From contig NZ_BCWR01000004.1 of NCBI RefSeq assembly GCF_001592305.1, forward strand, positions 248,001 to 312,000: a stretch of 64,000 nucleotides of DNA. Direction: 5' to 3'. The notes beneath the pieces are model-generated. The model had not been told where the DNA came from. It ran no database searches and was given only the letters and a program-made list of their open reading frames with translations. Numbering within the stretch: the first letter of the stretch is position 1; each line of letters begins with the position of its first letter. Position numbers and translations under genes: made by a program. This DNA is from Hydrogenophaga taeniospiralis CCUG 15921. Its GTDB lineage: Bacteria > Pseudomonadota > Gammaproteobacteria > Burkholderiales > Burkholderiaceae_C. Positions 45,798-55,133 of this stretch are shown piece after piece.

Positions 45798-46739
45798 ATG
45801 AACGCAAAGAGAAAACTGCTGGCCTTGACCGCCGGCCTGGCACTGGCTGGCTTCACCAGCTTCGCATCGGCTCAAGAGATCTACATTCCGCTGGTCTCCA
45901 AGGGCTTCCAGCACCAGTTCTGGCAGGCCGTGAAACAGGGCGCCGACCAGGCCGGCAAGGACTACAAGGTGAAGGTCACCTTTGAAGGCCCCGAAACCGA
46001 GCAGCAGGTGGACAAGCAGATTGACATGCTCTCGGCCGCCATGGCCAAGAAGCCTTCCGCCATCGGCTTCGCCGCGCTGGACAGCAAGGCCGCCATTCCG
46101 CTGCTGAAGAAGGCCCAGGCTGCCAAGATCCCCGTGATCGCGTTTGACTCGGGCGTGGACAGCGACATCCCCGTGACCACGGCCACCACCAACAACGTGG
46201 CGGCCGCTGCCCTGGCCGCCGACAAGATGGCCGAGAAGATCGGTGGCGAAGGCGAAGTGGCCGTGATCGCCCACGACCAGACCAGCACCACCGGCGTGGG
46301 CCGCCGCGACGGTTTCCTGAACCAGATCAAGGCCAAGTACCCCAAGATCAAGGTGGTGGACGTGCAGTACGGTGGCGACCAGCTGAAGTCGGCCGAGATC
46401 GCCAAGACGCTGATGCAGGCGCACCCCAAACTCAAGGGCATTTTCGGCACCAACGAACCCGGCGCCATCGGTGCGGGCAAGGGCGTCAAGGAAGCCAAGA
46501 AGAGCGGCATCGTGATCATCGGCTTCGACTCCGGCAAGGCCCAGAAGGACATGATCAACGACGGCACCATCGCCGGCTCCATCACCCAGAACCCCGTGGG
46601 CATTGGCTACAAGACGGTGGAAGCGGCGGTCAAGGCGCTCAAGGGCGAGAAACTGCCCAAGATCATCGACACCGGCTTCTACTACTACGACAAGTCGAAC
46701 ATGAACGACCCCAAGGTCGCCGCGGTTCTGTACGACTGA
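45798..46739 (+). CDS. Sugar ABC transporter substrate-binding protein
   Basis: A 313-residue periplasmic protein of the RbsB/LacI-like fold, with a signal peptide (LLALTAGLALAGFTSFASA). Conserved pieces include VSKGFQHQFWQAVKQGA, KIPVIAFDSGVDSD and GIFGTNEPGAIGAG. It is rich in Lys and lacks Cys. The ATG at 45798 is preceded by CTGGAGACAAAC. It would deliver L-fucose or a related sugar to the importer. It is followed by a hairpin repeat before the catabolic genes. Confidence 0.92.
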   Translation: MNAKRKLLALTAGLALAGFTSFASAQEIYIPLVSKGFQHQFWQAVKQGADQAGKDYKVKVTFEGPETEQQVDKQIDMLSAAMAKKPSAIGFAALDSKAAIPLLKKAQAAKIPVIAFDSGVDSDIPVTTATTNNVAAAALAADKMAEKIGGEGEVAVIAHDQTSTTGVGRRDGFLNQIKAKYPKIKVVDVQYGGDQLKSAEIAKTLMQAHPKLKGIFGTNEPGAIGAGKGVKEAKKSGIVIIGFDSGKAQKDMINDGTIAGSITQNPVGIGYKTVEAAVKALKGEKLPKIIDTGFYYYDKSNMNDPKVAAVLYD

Positions 46740-46779
46740 TCAACCACCACCCACCAACTCACTCCTGCTTCGTCCCAGA

Positions 46780-46858
46780 ACACGGCGGAACCGGCTTCGC
46801 CGGGCCGCTCGTGTTGCCCCCTGGGGGGGTGACGCGCCCTGGGCGCGGCGGGGGGGGA
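46780..46858. repeat. Intergenic hairpin repeat inside the fucose operon
   Basis: GGAACCGGCTTCGCCGGGCC and CCCCCTGGGGGGG hairpins, almost the same as at 33268-33353. It separates the importer genes from the downstream enzymes and could reduce read-through. Confidence 0.75.
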
Positions 46859-46875
46859 TCATCTAAGGATCAACT

Positions 46876-47730
46876 GTGAAACTCTTGCGCTACGGATCCC
46901 CCGGCCAGGAAAAGCCCGGCGTGCTCGACGCCCAGGGTCGCGTGCGCGACCTCTCCGGCGAGATCGCCGACGTGGCCGGCGCGGCCCTGCTGCCCGAGAG
47001 CCTGGCGCGCCTGCGCAGCCTCGACATCGACAGCCTGCCGCTGGTGGCCGGCACGCCGCAACAGGACCTGCGCCTGGGTGCCTGCGTGGGCCAGGTGGGC
47101 AAGTTCATCTGCATCGGCCTGAACTACTCCGACCATGCCGCCGAGAGCGGCATGCCCGTGCCGCCCGAGCCGGTGGTGTTCAACAAATGGACCAGCGCCA
47201 TCGTCGGGCCCGACGACGCGGTGGAGATTCCCCGCGGCTCGGTGAAGACCGACTGGGAAGTGGAGCTGGGCGTGGTAATCGGCCAGGGTGGGCGCTACAT
47301 CGAGGAGGCCGATGCGCTGTCCCACGTGGCGGGCTACTGCGTGGTGAACGACGTGTCCGAACGCGAATACCAGCTCGACCGCAGCGGCACCTGGGACAAG
47401 GGCAAGGGCTGCGACACCTTCGGCCCCACCGGCCCCTGGCTGGTGACGGCCGACGAAGTACCCGACCCGCAGGCACTCAAGATGTGGCTGGAGGTGGACG
47501 GCAAGCGCTACCAGGACGGCAGCACCGCCACCATGGTCTACGGCGTGGCCTTTCTGATCAGTTACCTGAGCCGTTTCATGAGCCTGCAGCCGGGCGACAT
47601 CATCTCCACCGGCACCCCTCCGGGCGTGGGCCTGGGGCAGAAGCCGCCGGTCTACCTGCGCGCCGGACAGACCATGCGCCTGGGCATCGACGGCCTGGGC
47701 ATCCAGACCCAGACGACCGTACAGGCCTGA
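46876..47730 (+). CDS. FAH-family hydrolase, probable 2,4-diketo-3-deoxy-L-fuconate hydrolase
   Basis: A 284-residue FAH-fold enzyme. Markers are ICIGLNYSDHAAESG near residue 78, the metal ligands in DWEVELGVVIG, and the C-terminal SLQPGDIISTGTPPGVG. Members of this size include ureidoglycolate lyase-like and diketo-deoxy-sugar-acid hydrolases. In this cluster it would split 2,4-diketo-3-deoxy-L-fuconate into pyruvate and L-lactate. The start is a GTG at 46876 with an AAGGAT site. Confidence 0.87.
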   Translation: MKLLRYGSPGQEKPGVLDAQGRVRDLSGEIADVAGAALLPESLARLRSLDIDSLPLVAGTPQQDLRLGACVGQVGKFICIGLNYSDHAAESGMPVPPEPVVFNKWTSAIVGPDDAVEIPRGSVKTDWEVELGVVIGQGGRYIEEADALSHVAGYCVVNDVSEREYQLDRSGTWDKGKGCDTFGPTGPWLVTADEVPDPQALKMWLEVDGKRYQDGSTATMVYGVAFLISYLSRFMSLQPGDIISTGTPPGVGLGQKPPVYLRAGQTMRLGIDGLGIQTQTTVQA

Positions 47731-47731
47731 C

Positions 47732-49018
47732 ATGAGCAAGATCACCGCCATGCGCGTCATCGACGTGCGCTTTCCCACGTCCCAACATCTGGATGGCTCG
47801 GACGCCATGAACCCGGATCCGGACTATTCCGCGGCCTATGTGGTGCTGGAAACCGACCAGCCCGGGCTGGAAGGCCACGGCCTGACCTTCACCATCGGGC
47901 GTGGCAACGAGATCTGCTGCGCCGCCATCGAAGCCATGCGCCACCTGGTGGTGGGCCTGGACATGGCCTGGGTGGCCGAGGACATGGGGCGCTTCTGGCG
48001 TTACATCACGTCCGACAGCCAGTTGCGCTGGATCGGCCCCGACAAGGGCGCCATCCACCTGGCCACGGGCGCGGTCGTCAACGCCGTGTGGGACCTCTGG
48101 GCCAAGCAGGAAGGCGTGCCGGTGTGGGAACTGGTGGCACGCATGAGCCCGGAAGAGATCGTCAAGCTGATCGACTTCCGCTACATCACCGACTGCATCA
48201 CGCCCGAAGAGGCGCTGGCGCTGCTCAAGGAGCGCGCCGTGGGCAAGGAAGAGCGCTGGGCCACGCTGCAGCGCGAGGGCTACCCCTGCTACACCACCTC
48301 GGCCGGCTGGCTGGGCTACGACGACGACAAACTGCGCCGCCTGTGCCAGGAGGCCATCGACGCGGGCTTCAACCACATCAAGCTCAAGGTGGGCCGCGAC
48401 AAGGCCGACGACATCCGCCGCCTGCGCATTGCGCGCGAGGTGCTGGGGCCGGACCGCCACCTGATGATCGACGCCAACCAGGTGTGGGAGGTGAAACAGG
48501 CGGTGGAGTGGGTGCGCGAGCTCGCCTTCGCCAAGCCCTGGTTCATCGAAGAACCCACCAGCCCGGACGACATCGAAGGCCACCGCGTGATCCGCGAGGG
48601 CGTGGCGCCGGTCAAGGTGGCCACGGGCGAGATGTGCCAGAACCGCATCGTCTTCAAGCAGCTCATCATGCGCGGCGCGATCGACGTGGTGCAGATCGAT
48701 TCCTGCCGCCTGGGCGGCGTGAACGAGATCCTGGCCGTGATGCTGATGGCGGCCAAGTACAAGCTGCCGGTGTGCCCGCACGCGGGCGGCGTGGGCCTGT
48801 GCGAGTACGTGCAGCACCTGTCCATGATCGACTACCTGTGCATCGCCAGCACCCGCGTGGGCCGGGTCATCGAGTTCGTGGACCACCTGCACGAGCACTT
48901 CAAGGACCCCTGTGTCATCCGTGGCGCGGCCTACATGCCGCCACAGGCCCCGGGCTTCTCGATCGAGATGAAACCTGAGTCCCTGAAGCAGTATCAATTC
49001 CAGCCCCGGGCCGCATGA
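47732..49018 (+). CDS. L-fuconate dehydratase
   Basis: A 428-residue enolase-superfamily dehydratase. The metal and catalytic residues are in HIKLKVGRDKAD (Lys), MIDANQVW (Asp), FIEEPTSPDD (Glu), KVATGEMCQNR (Glu) and PHAGGVGLCEYVQH (His). The N-terminal LTFTIGRGNEICCAAIEA is characteristic of L-fuconate dehydratase rather than other acid sugar dehydratases. It converts L-fuconate to 2-keto-3-deoxy-L-fuconate. It starts one base after the FAH stop, and its own stop overlaps the lactonase start. Confidence 0.93.
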   Translation: MSKITAMRVIDVRFPTSQHLDGSDAMNPDPDYSAAYVVLETDQPGLEGHGLTFTIGRGNEICCAAIEAMRHLVVGLDMAWVAEDMGRFWRYITSDSQLRWIGPDKGAIHLATGAVVNAVWDLWAKQEGVPVWELVARMSPEEIVKLIDFRYITDCITPEEALALLKERAVGKEERWATLQREGYPCYTTSAGWLGYDDDKLRRLCQEAIDAGFNHIKLKVGRDKADDIRRLRIAREVLGPDRHLMIDANQVWEVKQAVEWVRELAFAKPWFIEEPTSPDDIEGHRVIREGVAPVKVATGEMCQNRIVFKQLIMRGAIDVVQIDSCRLGGVNEILAVMLMAAKYKLPVCPHAGGVGLCEYVQHLSMIDYLCIASTRVGRVIEFVDHLHEHFKDPCVIRGAAYMPPQAPGFSIEMKPESLKQYQFQPRAA

Positions 49019-49905
49019 AGATCGACACCCACCAGCACTTCTGGCACTACAGCGCGCCGGAATTTCCCTGGATCAGCGAGGCCATGCCAGCGCTAAAGCA
49101 CGACTGCCTGCCGCCCGACAACGCAGCGGCCATGCGCGCGGCGGGCGTGGACGGCGTGGTGGCCGTGCAGGCGCGCACGCTGACCCAGGAAACCGATTTC
49201 CTGCTGGGGCTGGCCGAGCTGCACCCCGAGGTGCTCGGCGTGGTGGGCTGGGCCGACCTGGGCGCCGCCGATCTGGAGCCACGGCTGCAGGCCTGGTGCG
49301 CGCACCCGGCCTTCAAGGGCCTGCGCCACATCCTGCAGGACGAGGTTGATGCATCGGCCTGGGTGCAGGCGAGCGCCCACCAGCGTGGCCTGCGGGCGCT
49401 GCAGCGGCACCAGCGCGTGTACGACGTGCTGGTGTTCGAACACCAGATGCCCGCCGCGGTGGCGCTGTGCGCCCGCCACGACGCGCACTGGCTGGTGCTC
49501 GACCATGTGGGCAAACCCGCGTTGCGCGACTGGGGTGACGATGGCGCTCCGAGCACGTCGCGCTGGAGCAGTGGCCTGCGCGAGCTCGCGGCGATGCCGC
49601 ACGTGATGTGCAAGCTCTCCGGCGCGGTGACCGAAACCGACTGGCCGAACCACCACGGCCTGAGGCCGCAAGACACCGGCCACATCCTCGCCTGCTTCGA
49701 CCAGGCGCTGGAAGCGTTCGGCCCGCTGCGCCTGATGTTCGGTTCCGACTGGCCGGTGTGCCAACTGTCCTCGCCTTACGACGTGGTGCACGGCCTGGCC
49801 GAGCAGTGGGCGCGCTCGCGCCTGAGCGCCACGGAGCAAGAGGCGTTCTGGAGCGGCAATGCCATTCGCTGCTACGGAATCCAACACGCCCCACAACCGA
49901 CCTGA
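49015..49905 (+). CDS. Amidohydrolase, probable L-fucono-1,5-lactonase
   Basis: A 296-residue amidohydrolase-superfamily protein. KIDTHQHFWHY gives the HxH metal pair, LVLDHVGKPALRDW supplies a second His, and MFGSDWPVCQL supplies the final Asp. Members of this COG3618 group hydrolyse sugar lactones. It would open L-fuconolactone to L-fuconate. The ATGA overlap with the dehydratase gene supports both start and function. Confidence 0.88.
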   Translation: MKIDTHQHFWHYSAPEFPWISEAMPALKHDCLPPDNAAAMRAAGVDGVVAVQARTLTQETDFLLGLAELHPEVLGVVGWADLGAADLEPRLQAWCAHPAFKGLRHILQDEVDASAWVQASAHQRGLRALQRHQRVYDVLVFEHQMPAAVALCARHDAHWLVLDHVGKPALRDWGDDGAPSTSRWSSGLRELAAMPHVMCKLSGAVTETDWPNHHGLRPQDTGHILACFDQALEAFGPLRLMFGSDWPVCQLSSPYDVVHGLAEQWARSRLSATEQEAFWSGNAIRCYGIQHAPQPT

Positions 49906-49934
49906 GCTGTTTCAGTTTCAGAAAGGCACATTCC

Positions 49935-50864
49935 ATGAGCATGCATGCACACGGCAGCGCGGTCTCGGTCAGGGGGTTCAACGGCCATATCAACGGGACG
50001 TGGCAACAGGCTCCGCTGCTGGACCGCATTGCGGCATCGCTGGTCTCGCTCACACCGTCGGAGCAACGCGTGGGCCGGCTCTGCCTGGAGAACCCCCGGA
50101 TATTCGCCAGCTTGCCGGTGAGCGAACTGGCCGGACGCGCCCGGGTGAGCAACCCCACCGTGGTGCGCTTTTGCCGCAGCGTGGGCTACAACGGTCTCAC
50201 GGACTTCAAATCGAAGCTGATCGGTACGGCCCAGGAGGGTGTGCCCTTCATCCACCCCCACGTCGATGCCGACGACAAGCCGGGTGACATCCTGGTCAAG
50301 GTCATTGACAGCACGGTCTCCGCCTTCCTGAAGCACCGCAACCATGCCCTGGCGATCACGCTCGACAAGGCCGTGTCCGCGCTGAGCGCCGCCAGCCAGG
50401 CCCAAGGCCAGATCCAGTTTTTCGGGATCGGCGACTCCGGCACAGTGGCGCAAGATGCGCAACTCAAGTTCTTCCATCTGGGTGTCCGGACCAACAGCTA
50501 TGCGGATGGTCATCTGCAAGTCATGGGTGCTTCGGTTCTGGGCCCCGGCGACTGCGCCGTGCTGATCAGCAACTCGGGCCGCACCCGTGAACTGATGGAC
50601 TCTTGCGACATCGCACGCAAGAACGGCGCCACCACCATCGTCATGACAGCCAGTGGGTCGCCTCTGGCCAGTGCCGGTCACATCCACATCCCCATCGACC
50701 ATGGGCAGGACCTTGACCAGTACAGCCCCATGCTCTCGCGTCTGTTGCATCTGATGGTGATCGATGTGCTGGTGATCGGTGTGGCACTGCAGCTGGGCGG
50801 CGAAGCGCTGCAACGGCGAATGCAGGACATCAAACACCACCTGCGCCACAAACGGTACGACTGA
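49935..50864 (+). CDS. RpiR-family regulator (HTH plus SIS domain)
   Basis: A 309-residue regulator. The HTH is near residues 40-100, with LTPSEQRVGRLCLENPRI and SNPTVVRFCRSVGYNG. The SIS domain follows, with FFGIGDSGTVAQDAQLKF and AVLISNSGRTRELMD. SIS regulators usually bind phosphorylated sugars, yet no kinase is present in this fucose route. It is inside the operon between the lactonase and L-fucose dehydrogenase genes. It may respond to another sugar phosphate or to a sugar acid. Confidence 0.9.
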   Translation: MSMHAHGSAVSVRGFNGHINGTWQQAPLLDRIAASLVSLTPSEQRVGRLCLENPRIFASLPVSELAGRARVSNPTVVRFCRSVGYNGLTDFKSKLIGTAQEGVPFIHPHVDADDKPGDILVKVIDSTVSAFLKHRNHALAITLDKAVSALSAASQAQGQIQFFGIGDSGTVAQDAQLKFFHLGVRTNSYADGHLQVMGASVLGPGDCAVLISNSGRTRELMDSCDIARKNGATTIVMTASGSPLASAGHIHIPIDHGQDLDQYSPMLSRLLHLMVIDVLVIGVALQLGGEALQRRMQDIKHHLRHKRYD

Positions 50865-50911
50865 CCCACACATCCGGACGCTGCCTCTCTGCCGGGGTGT
50901 CCGATTACTGA

Positions 50912-51712
<801 letters not shown>

Positions 51713-51735
51713 ACAACAACACCCAAGGAGCCCCC

Positions 51736-52074
51736 ATGCGTTACGCCCTGGCACTCGATCTGGTGGACGATCCCAAGCACATCGCCGAGTACGAGCAGGC
51801 CCATCAACGCATCTGGCCCGAGGTGCGCGACCATCTGCGTGCGCAGGGGGTGCTGGACATGGAGATCTACCGCCTGGGCACGCGCCTGTTCATGGTGATG
51901 GAGGTGGACCCGGCCGTGTACAGCGTGCAAGGGATGGCCGAGGCTTCGCTGGCCGACCCGGTCATCCAGCGCTGGGAGACGCTGATGTGGACCTATCAGG
52001 CTCCCACGCCCTGGACGCCGGCGGGAGAAAAGTGGGTGTTCATGGACCGCATCTTTTCCCTCGCCAGTCAGTAG
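51736..52074 (+). CDS. L-rhamnose/L-fucose mutarotase (RhaM family)
   Basis: A 112-residue dimeric alpha/beta barrel protein of the RhaM/YiiL type. RYALALDLVDDPKHIAEYEQ and HQRIWPEVRDHLRAQGV hold the catalytic His region, and ALMWTYQ-like WETLMWTYQAPTPW is near the end. These enzymes interconvert the anomers of L-rhamnose or L-fucose. An AAGGAG site precedes the ATG. Last gene of the fucose locus. Confidence 0.9.
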   Translation: MRYALALDLVDDPKHIAEYEQAHQRIWPEVRDHLRAQGVLDMEIYRLGTRLFMVMEVDPAVYSVQGMAEASLADPVIQRWETLMWTYQAPTPWTPAGEKWVFMDRIFSLASQ

Positions 52075-52139
52075 CCAGCCGGGGGGCGCTGCTCGCTCCC
52101 TCCTTTTCATCGTCTGCCTCGATGCTCTGTCGCTGAACG

Positions 52140-52710
52140 GGCGGTGTCGTTCGTTGCACCTCGCGGCTGCGGCAGGCGCTGTCCGGCGGGTGCTCATACT
52201 GGGGCGGTCGGCGCGATGCGCCGACTCCGCTGCGCCCACCAGCCTGGGACCGGCGCGGCCAAACTCGCTGCGTTCGCTTACGCTCTCTCCGCTCAAACAA
52301 TGGCCGCGAGTCAGAAACGATGCGCGCACTGGCGCGCCCGGCCCCAGGCTGGCGGTCACAGCCGCCCCAGAAATCGCCCCCACCGGACAGCGCCTACCGC
52401 AGCAAAGAAATGAAGTGGATCTCTACCGGTGGAGAACCCACACCTTTTCTGCCAAGGCGTGCGTGGGCAGGCCGCAGCGCGCCTCGTGAGGCGCCGAGAA
52501 GCGCAGTGGCCGTGGCCGCGCGCGCAGCGCGCTTCGTTGTCTGACTTGTCGCACTTGTTTGAGCGGAGAGAGCGCAGCGAACGCAGCGAGTTGTGCGACG
52601 GGCCACGGCGGCGAGCATCGCAGGGAAGTCGGCGCATCGCGCCGACCGGCTCACTGAAGCGCTGCGGCCTGCCCACGCACGCCTTGGCACGCGAGGTGCC
52701 ACGAACGAGA
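52140..52710. repeat. Nested inverted-repeat region in a 683 bp gene-free gap
   Basis: No gene is seen between 52075 and 52757. The gap contains several long inverted pairs: 52143-52165 with 52690-52712, 52166-52190 with 52378-52403, 52204-52225 with 52628-52649, 52262-52300 with 52555-52592, and 52449-52480 with 52660-52692. Most pairs match at over 90 percent. The right half is therefore partly a reversed copy of the left. It lies between two convergent operons. Confidence 0.8.
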
Positions 52711-52757
52711 CCTTCCGTTCACCCACACGGCATCCGGCAAAACCCGGAAGAGGCCCC

Positions 52758-53585
52758 TCACCCCCCAGCAATGGCCGCCGGGCTCACCATGGGCAGGCCG
52801 CTGTGGTCCTTGAGGCCCACGCCGGTGAGACCCAGACGACGGCCTTCACCGACCAGCCAGGCCAGACGCCGCGCGGCGGTGACCACATCCTGCCCGGCCG
52901 GCCGCACATTGGAGATGCAATTGCGTTGCGCATCGGTGCAGCCCACCCGGGGCGCGTGGGTGAGGTAGATGCCCACGCTATCAGGCGAACTCAGGCCTGG
53001 GCGTTCGCCCACGATCATCGCCACCATGGCCGCGCCCAGCAGTTGGCCCACCTCGTCGGCCACCGCCACGCGGGCCTGGCGCACCAGCACCAGCGGCCCC
53101 AGGCGCAAAGCGGGGTCGAGCGCGTCGCGGATGGCGCCGAGCAAGGGCACGGCGTGCTGCTGGATGCCCAGCGCCGACAAGCCGTCGCCCAGCACCAGCA
53201 CCAGATCGGGTTCGCCGCCCGCAGGCTCAGCGTCGGCCCGGCTCTGCGCCAGGCGGGCGGTGCTGTCCGGGTCCAGGCGGCGGCCCAGGTCGGGCCGCAA
53301 GAGATATTCGTGCCGGTCGCGCGCCTGGCTCTGCAGCACCAGCGGGGCCGGCCAGCCGGCCGCGCGCAGACCGGTTTGCAACGCCTCGGTGTCCAGCGGC
53401 AGGTGGATCGCGTCGCGCGCCTGCGCGTGGGCGAGCGCGAAGTCCAACACCTCGCGCGTGGGCAGGCTCACGCCGCTGCGACCGAGCGCGATGCGCGCCG
53501 GTGTGTGGCGGCGCAGGTGAGCCCAGGGGTCGGGGCCGGGCGCATCGGGGAGCACGGGCAACGCGGGGGGTGTGGGCTGGGTCAT
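52758..53585 (-). CDS. eutC: Ethanolamine ammonia-lyase small subunit
   Basis: A 275-residue EutC. Characteristic stretches are RTPARIALGRSGVSLPT, DLVLVLGDGLSALGIQ, VVGERPGLSS-like IVGERPGLSSPDSVGIYLTH and the late GCTDAQRNCISNVRPAG. With EutB it forms the adenosylcobalamin enzyme that splits ethanolamine into acetaldehyde and ammonia. The ATG at 53585 overlaps the eutB stop (ATGA). Confidence 0.95.
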   Translation of the reverse strand: MTQPTPPALPVLPDAPGPDPWAHLRRHTPARIALGRSGVSLPTREVLDFALAHAQARDAIHLPLDTEALQTGLRAAGWPAPLVLQSQARDRHEYLLRPDLGRRLDPDSTARLAQSRADAEPAGGEPDLVLVLGDGLSALGIQQHAVPLLGAIRDALDPALRLGPLVLVRQARVAVADEVGQLLGAAMVAMIVGERPGLSSPDSVGIYLTHAPRVGCTDAQRNCISNVRPAGQDVVTAARRLAWLVGEGRRLGLTGVGLKDHSGLPMVSPAAIAGG

Positions 53586-54976
53586 GGTGTCTGCGGCAGC
53601 GCCCACAGCGTGGTGGGCAAGGCGGGCTGGCGCGGCGCGGGCAGCAGTTGGCCCTGGGCGCCGGTCACGCCCACGCCCTGCAGCCAGGCCTCGAACTCGG
53701 GCGCACGTTTCAGGCCCAGCAGCTCGCGCAGCACCAGCGCGTCGTGGAACGAGGTGCTCTGGTAGTTCAGCATCACGTCGTCGGCGCCGGGCACGCCGAT
53801 CAGGAAATTCAGCCCCGCCGTGGCCAGCAGCACCATGAGGTTGTCCATGTCGTCCTGGTCGGCCTCGGCGTGGTTGGTGTAGCAGATGTCGCAGCCCATG
53901 GGCAGGCCCAGCAGCTTGCCACAGAAGTGGTCTTCCAGGCCGGCGCGGGAGATCTGCTTGCCGTCGTACAGGTATTCGGGGCCAATGAAGCCGACGACGG
54001 TGTTCACCAGCAGCGGCTGGTAGCGCCGCGCCACGGCGTAGGCGCGGGCCTCGCAGGTCTGCTGGTCCACGCCGTGGTGGGCGTTGGCCGACAGTGCACT
54101 GCCCTGGCCGGTCTCGAAATACATCACGTTGTGGCCCACCGTGCCACGGCCCAGCGCCTGGGCCATGGCGTGGGCTTCGTCGAGCAGGGCCAGGTCGATG
54201 CCAAAGGAGTGGTTGGCGGCCTGGGTACCGGCGATGGACTGGAACACCAGGTCCACCGGCGCGCCCAGCTGCATGGCCTGCATGGTATTGGTGACGTGGG
54301 TGAGCACGCAGGTCTGGGTGGGGATGGCGCCACGCGCCAGCACCTCGGCCAGCAGGTGGTTCAGGCGCACCAGGTCGGGCACGCTGTCGGACACGGGATT
54401 GATGCCGACCACCGCGTCGCCCGCGCCGTGCATCAGGCCGTCGATCATGCTGGCGACGATGCCGGCGGGGTCGTCGGTAGGGTGGTTGGGCTGCAGCCGC
54501 ACCGAGAGGTGGCCGCGCAGGCCCTGGGTGTTGCGAAAGCGGGTGATCACCTCGCAGCGGCGCGCCACCAGCATCAGGTCCTGGTTGCGCATGAGCTTGC
54601 TCACGGCGGCCACCATCTCGGGCGTGAGGCCGGGGGCGAGCCGGCGCAGCGCCTCGGGCGAGGCCTGCTCGCCGAGCAGCCAGTCGCGAAAACCGCCCAC
54701 GGTGAGCGAGGCCACCGGGGCGAAGGCGGCGGTGTCGTGGCTGTCGACGATGAGCCGGGTGACTTCGTCGTCTTCGTAGGGCACCAGCGCCTCGTTGAGG
54801 AAGCGGGCGAGGGGCACGTCGGCCAGCACCCAGCGCGCGGCCACACGCTCCTGCTCGGTGGCGGCGGCCAGGCCGGCCAGGCAATCCCCCGAGCGCAAGG
54901 GCGTGGCCTTGGCCATGACCTCGCGCAGGTTCTCGAAGCGGTAGGCGCGCTGCCCCAGGGTGGTGCCCAGACTCAC
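53582..54976 (-). CDS. eutB: Ethanolamine ammonia-lyase large subunit
   Basis: A 464-residue EutB, the usual length. The start is a GTG at 54976 with a GGAAGGA site upstream. Substrate and B12-binding regions include LSVRLQPNHPTDDPAGI, VVGINPVSDSV, SFGIDLALLDEAHAM and MGCDICYTNHAEADQDDM. The enzyme is TIM-barrel type and works with EutC in the cytoplasm. No EutA reactivase and no shell genes are nearby. Confidence 0.96.
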   Translation of the reverse strand: MSLGTTLGQRAYRFENLREVMAKATPLRSGDCLAGLAAATEQERVAARWVLADVPLARFLNEALVPYEDDEVTRLIVDSHDTAAFAPVASLTVGGFRDWLLGEQASPEALRRLAPGLTPEMVAAVSKLMRNQDLMLVARRCEVITRFRNTQGLRGHLSVRLQPNHPTDDPAGIVASMIDGLMHGAGDAVVGINPVSDSVPDLVRLNHLLAEVLARGAIPTQTCVLTHVTNTMQAMQLGAPVDLVFQSIAGTQAANHSFGIDLALLDEAHAMAQALGRGTVGHNVMYFETGQGSALSANAHHGVDQQTCEARAYAVARRYQPLLVNTVVGFIGPEYLYDGKQISRAGLEDHFCGKLLGLPMGCDICYTNHAEADQDDMDNLMVLLATAGLNFLIGVPGADDVMLNYQSTSFHDALVLRELLGLKRAPEFEAWLQGVGVTGAQGQLLPAPRQPALPTTLWALPQTP

Positions 54977-55023
54977 GAATGCATCCTTCCTTCCAGTTGT
55001 CCATGGCGTCGGGGGCGTCACCC

Positions 55024-55130
55024 GCAACGCATGAAACGGTCCAACCCAGGGCACCGCCGGGCCGGCTTTGCCGGACGGCCAGTGCCGCCCCCTTGAGGGG
55101 GTCGCGCGCAGCGCGGCGGGGGTGTTCAGG
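55024..55130. repeat. Intergenic hairpin repeat, inverted copy of 7395-7505
   Basis: Reverse-complement copy of the repeat at 7395-7505, including CCGGCTTTGCCGG and CCCCCTTGAGGGGG. It separates the permease gene from eutB. Confidence 0.8.
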
Positions 55131-55133
55131 ACT

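Noticed and set aside
52140..52710. Insertion sequence
   Set aside because: No transposase frame and no clean terminal repeats with target duplication were found; only nested inverted pairs.
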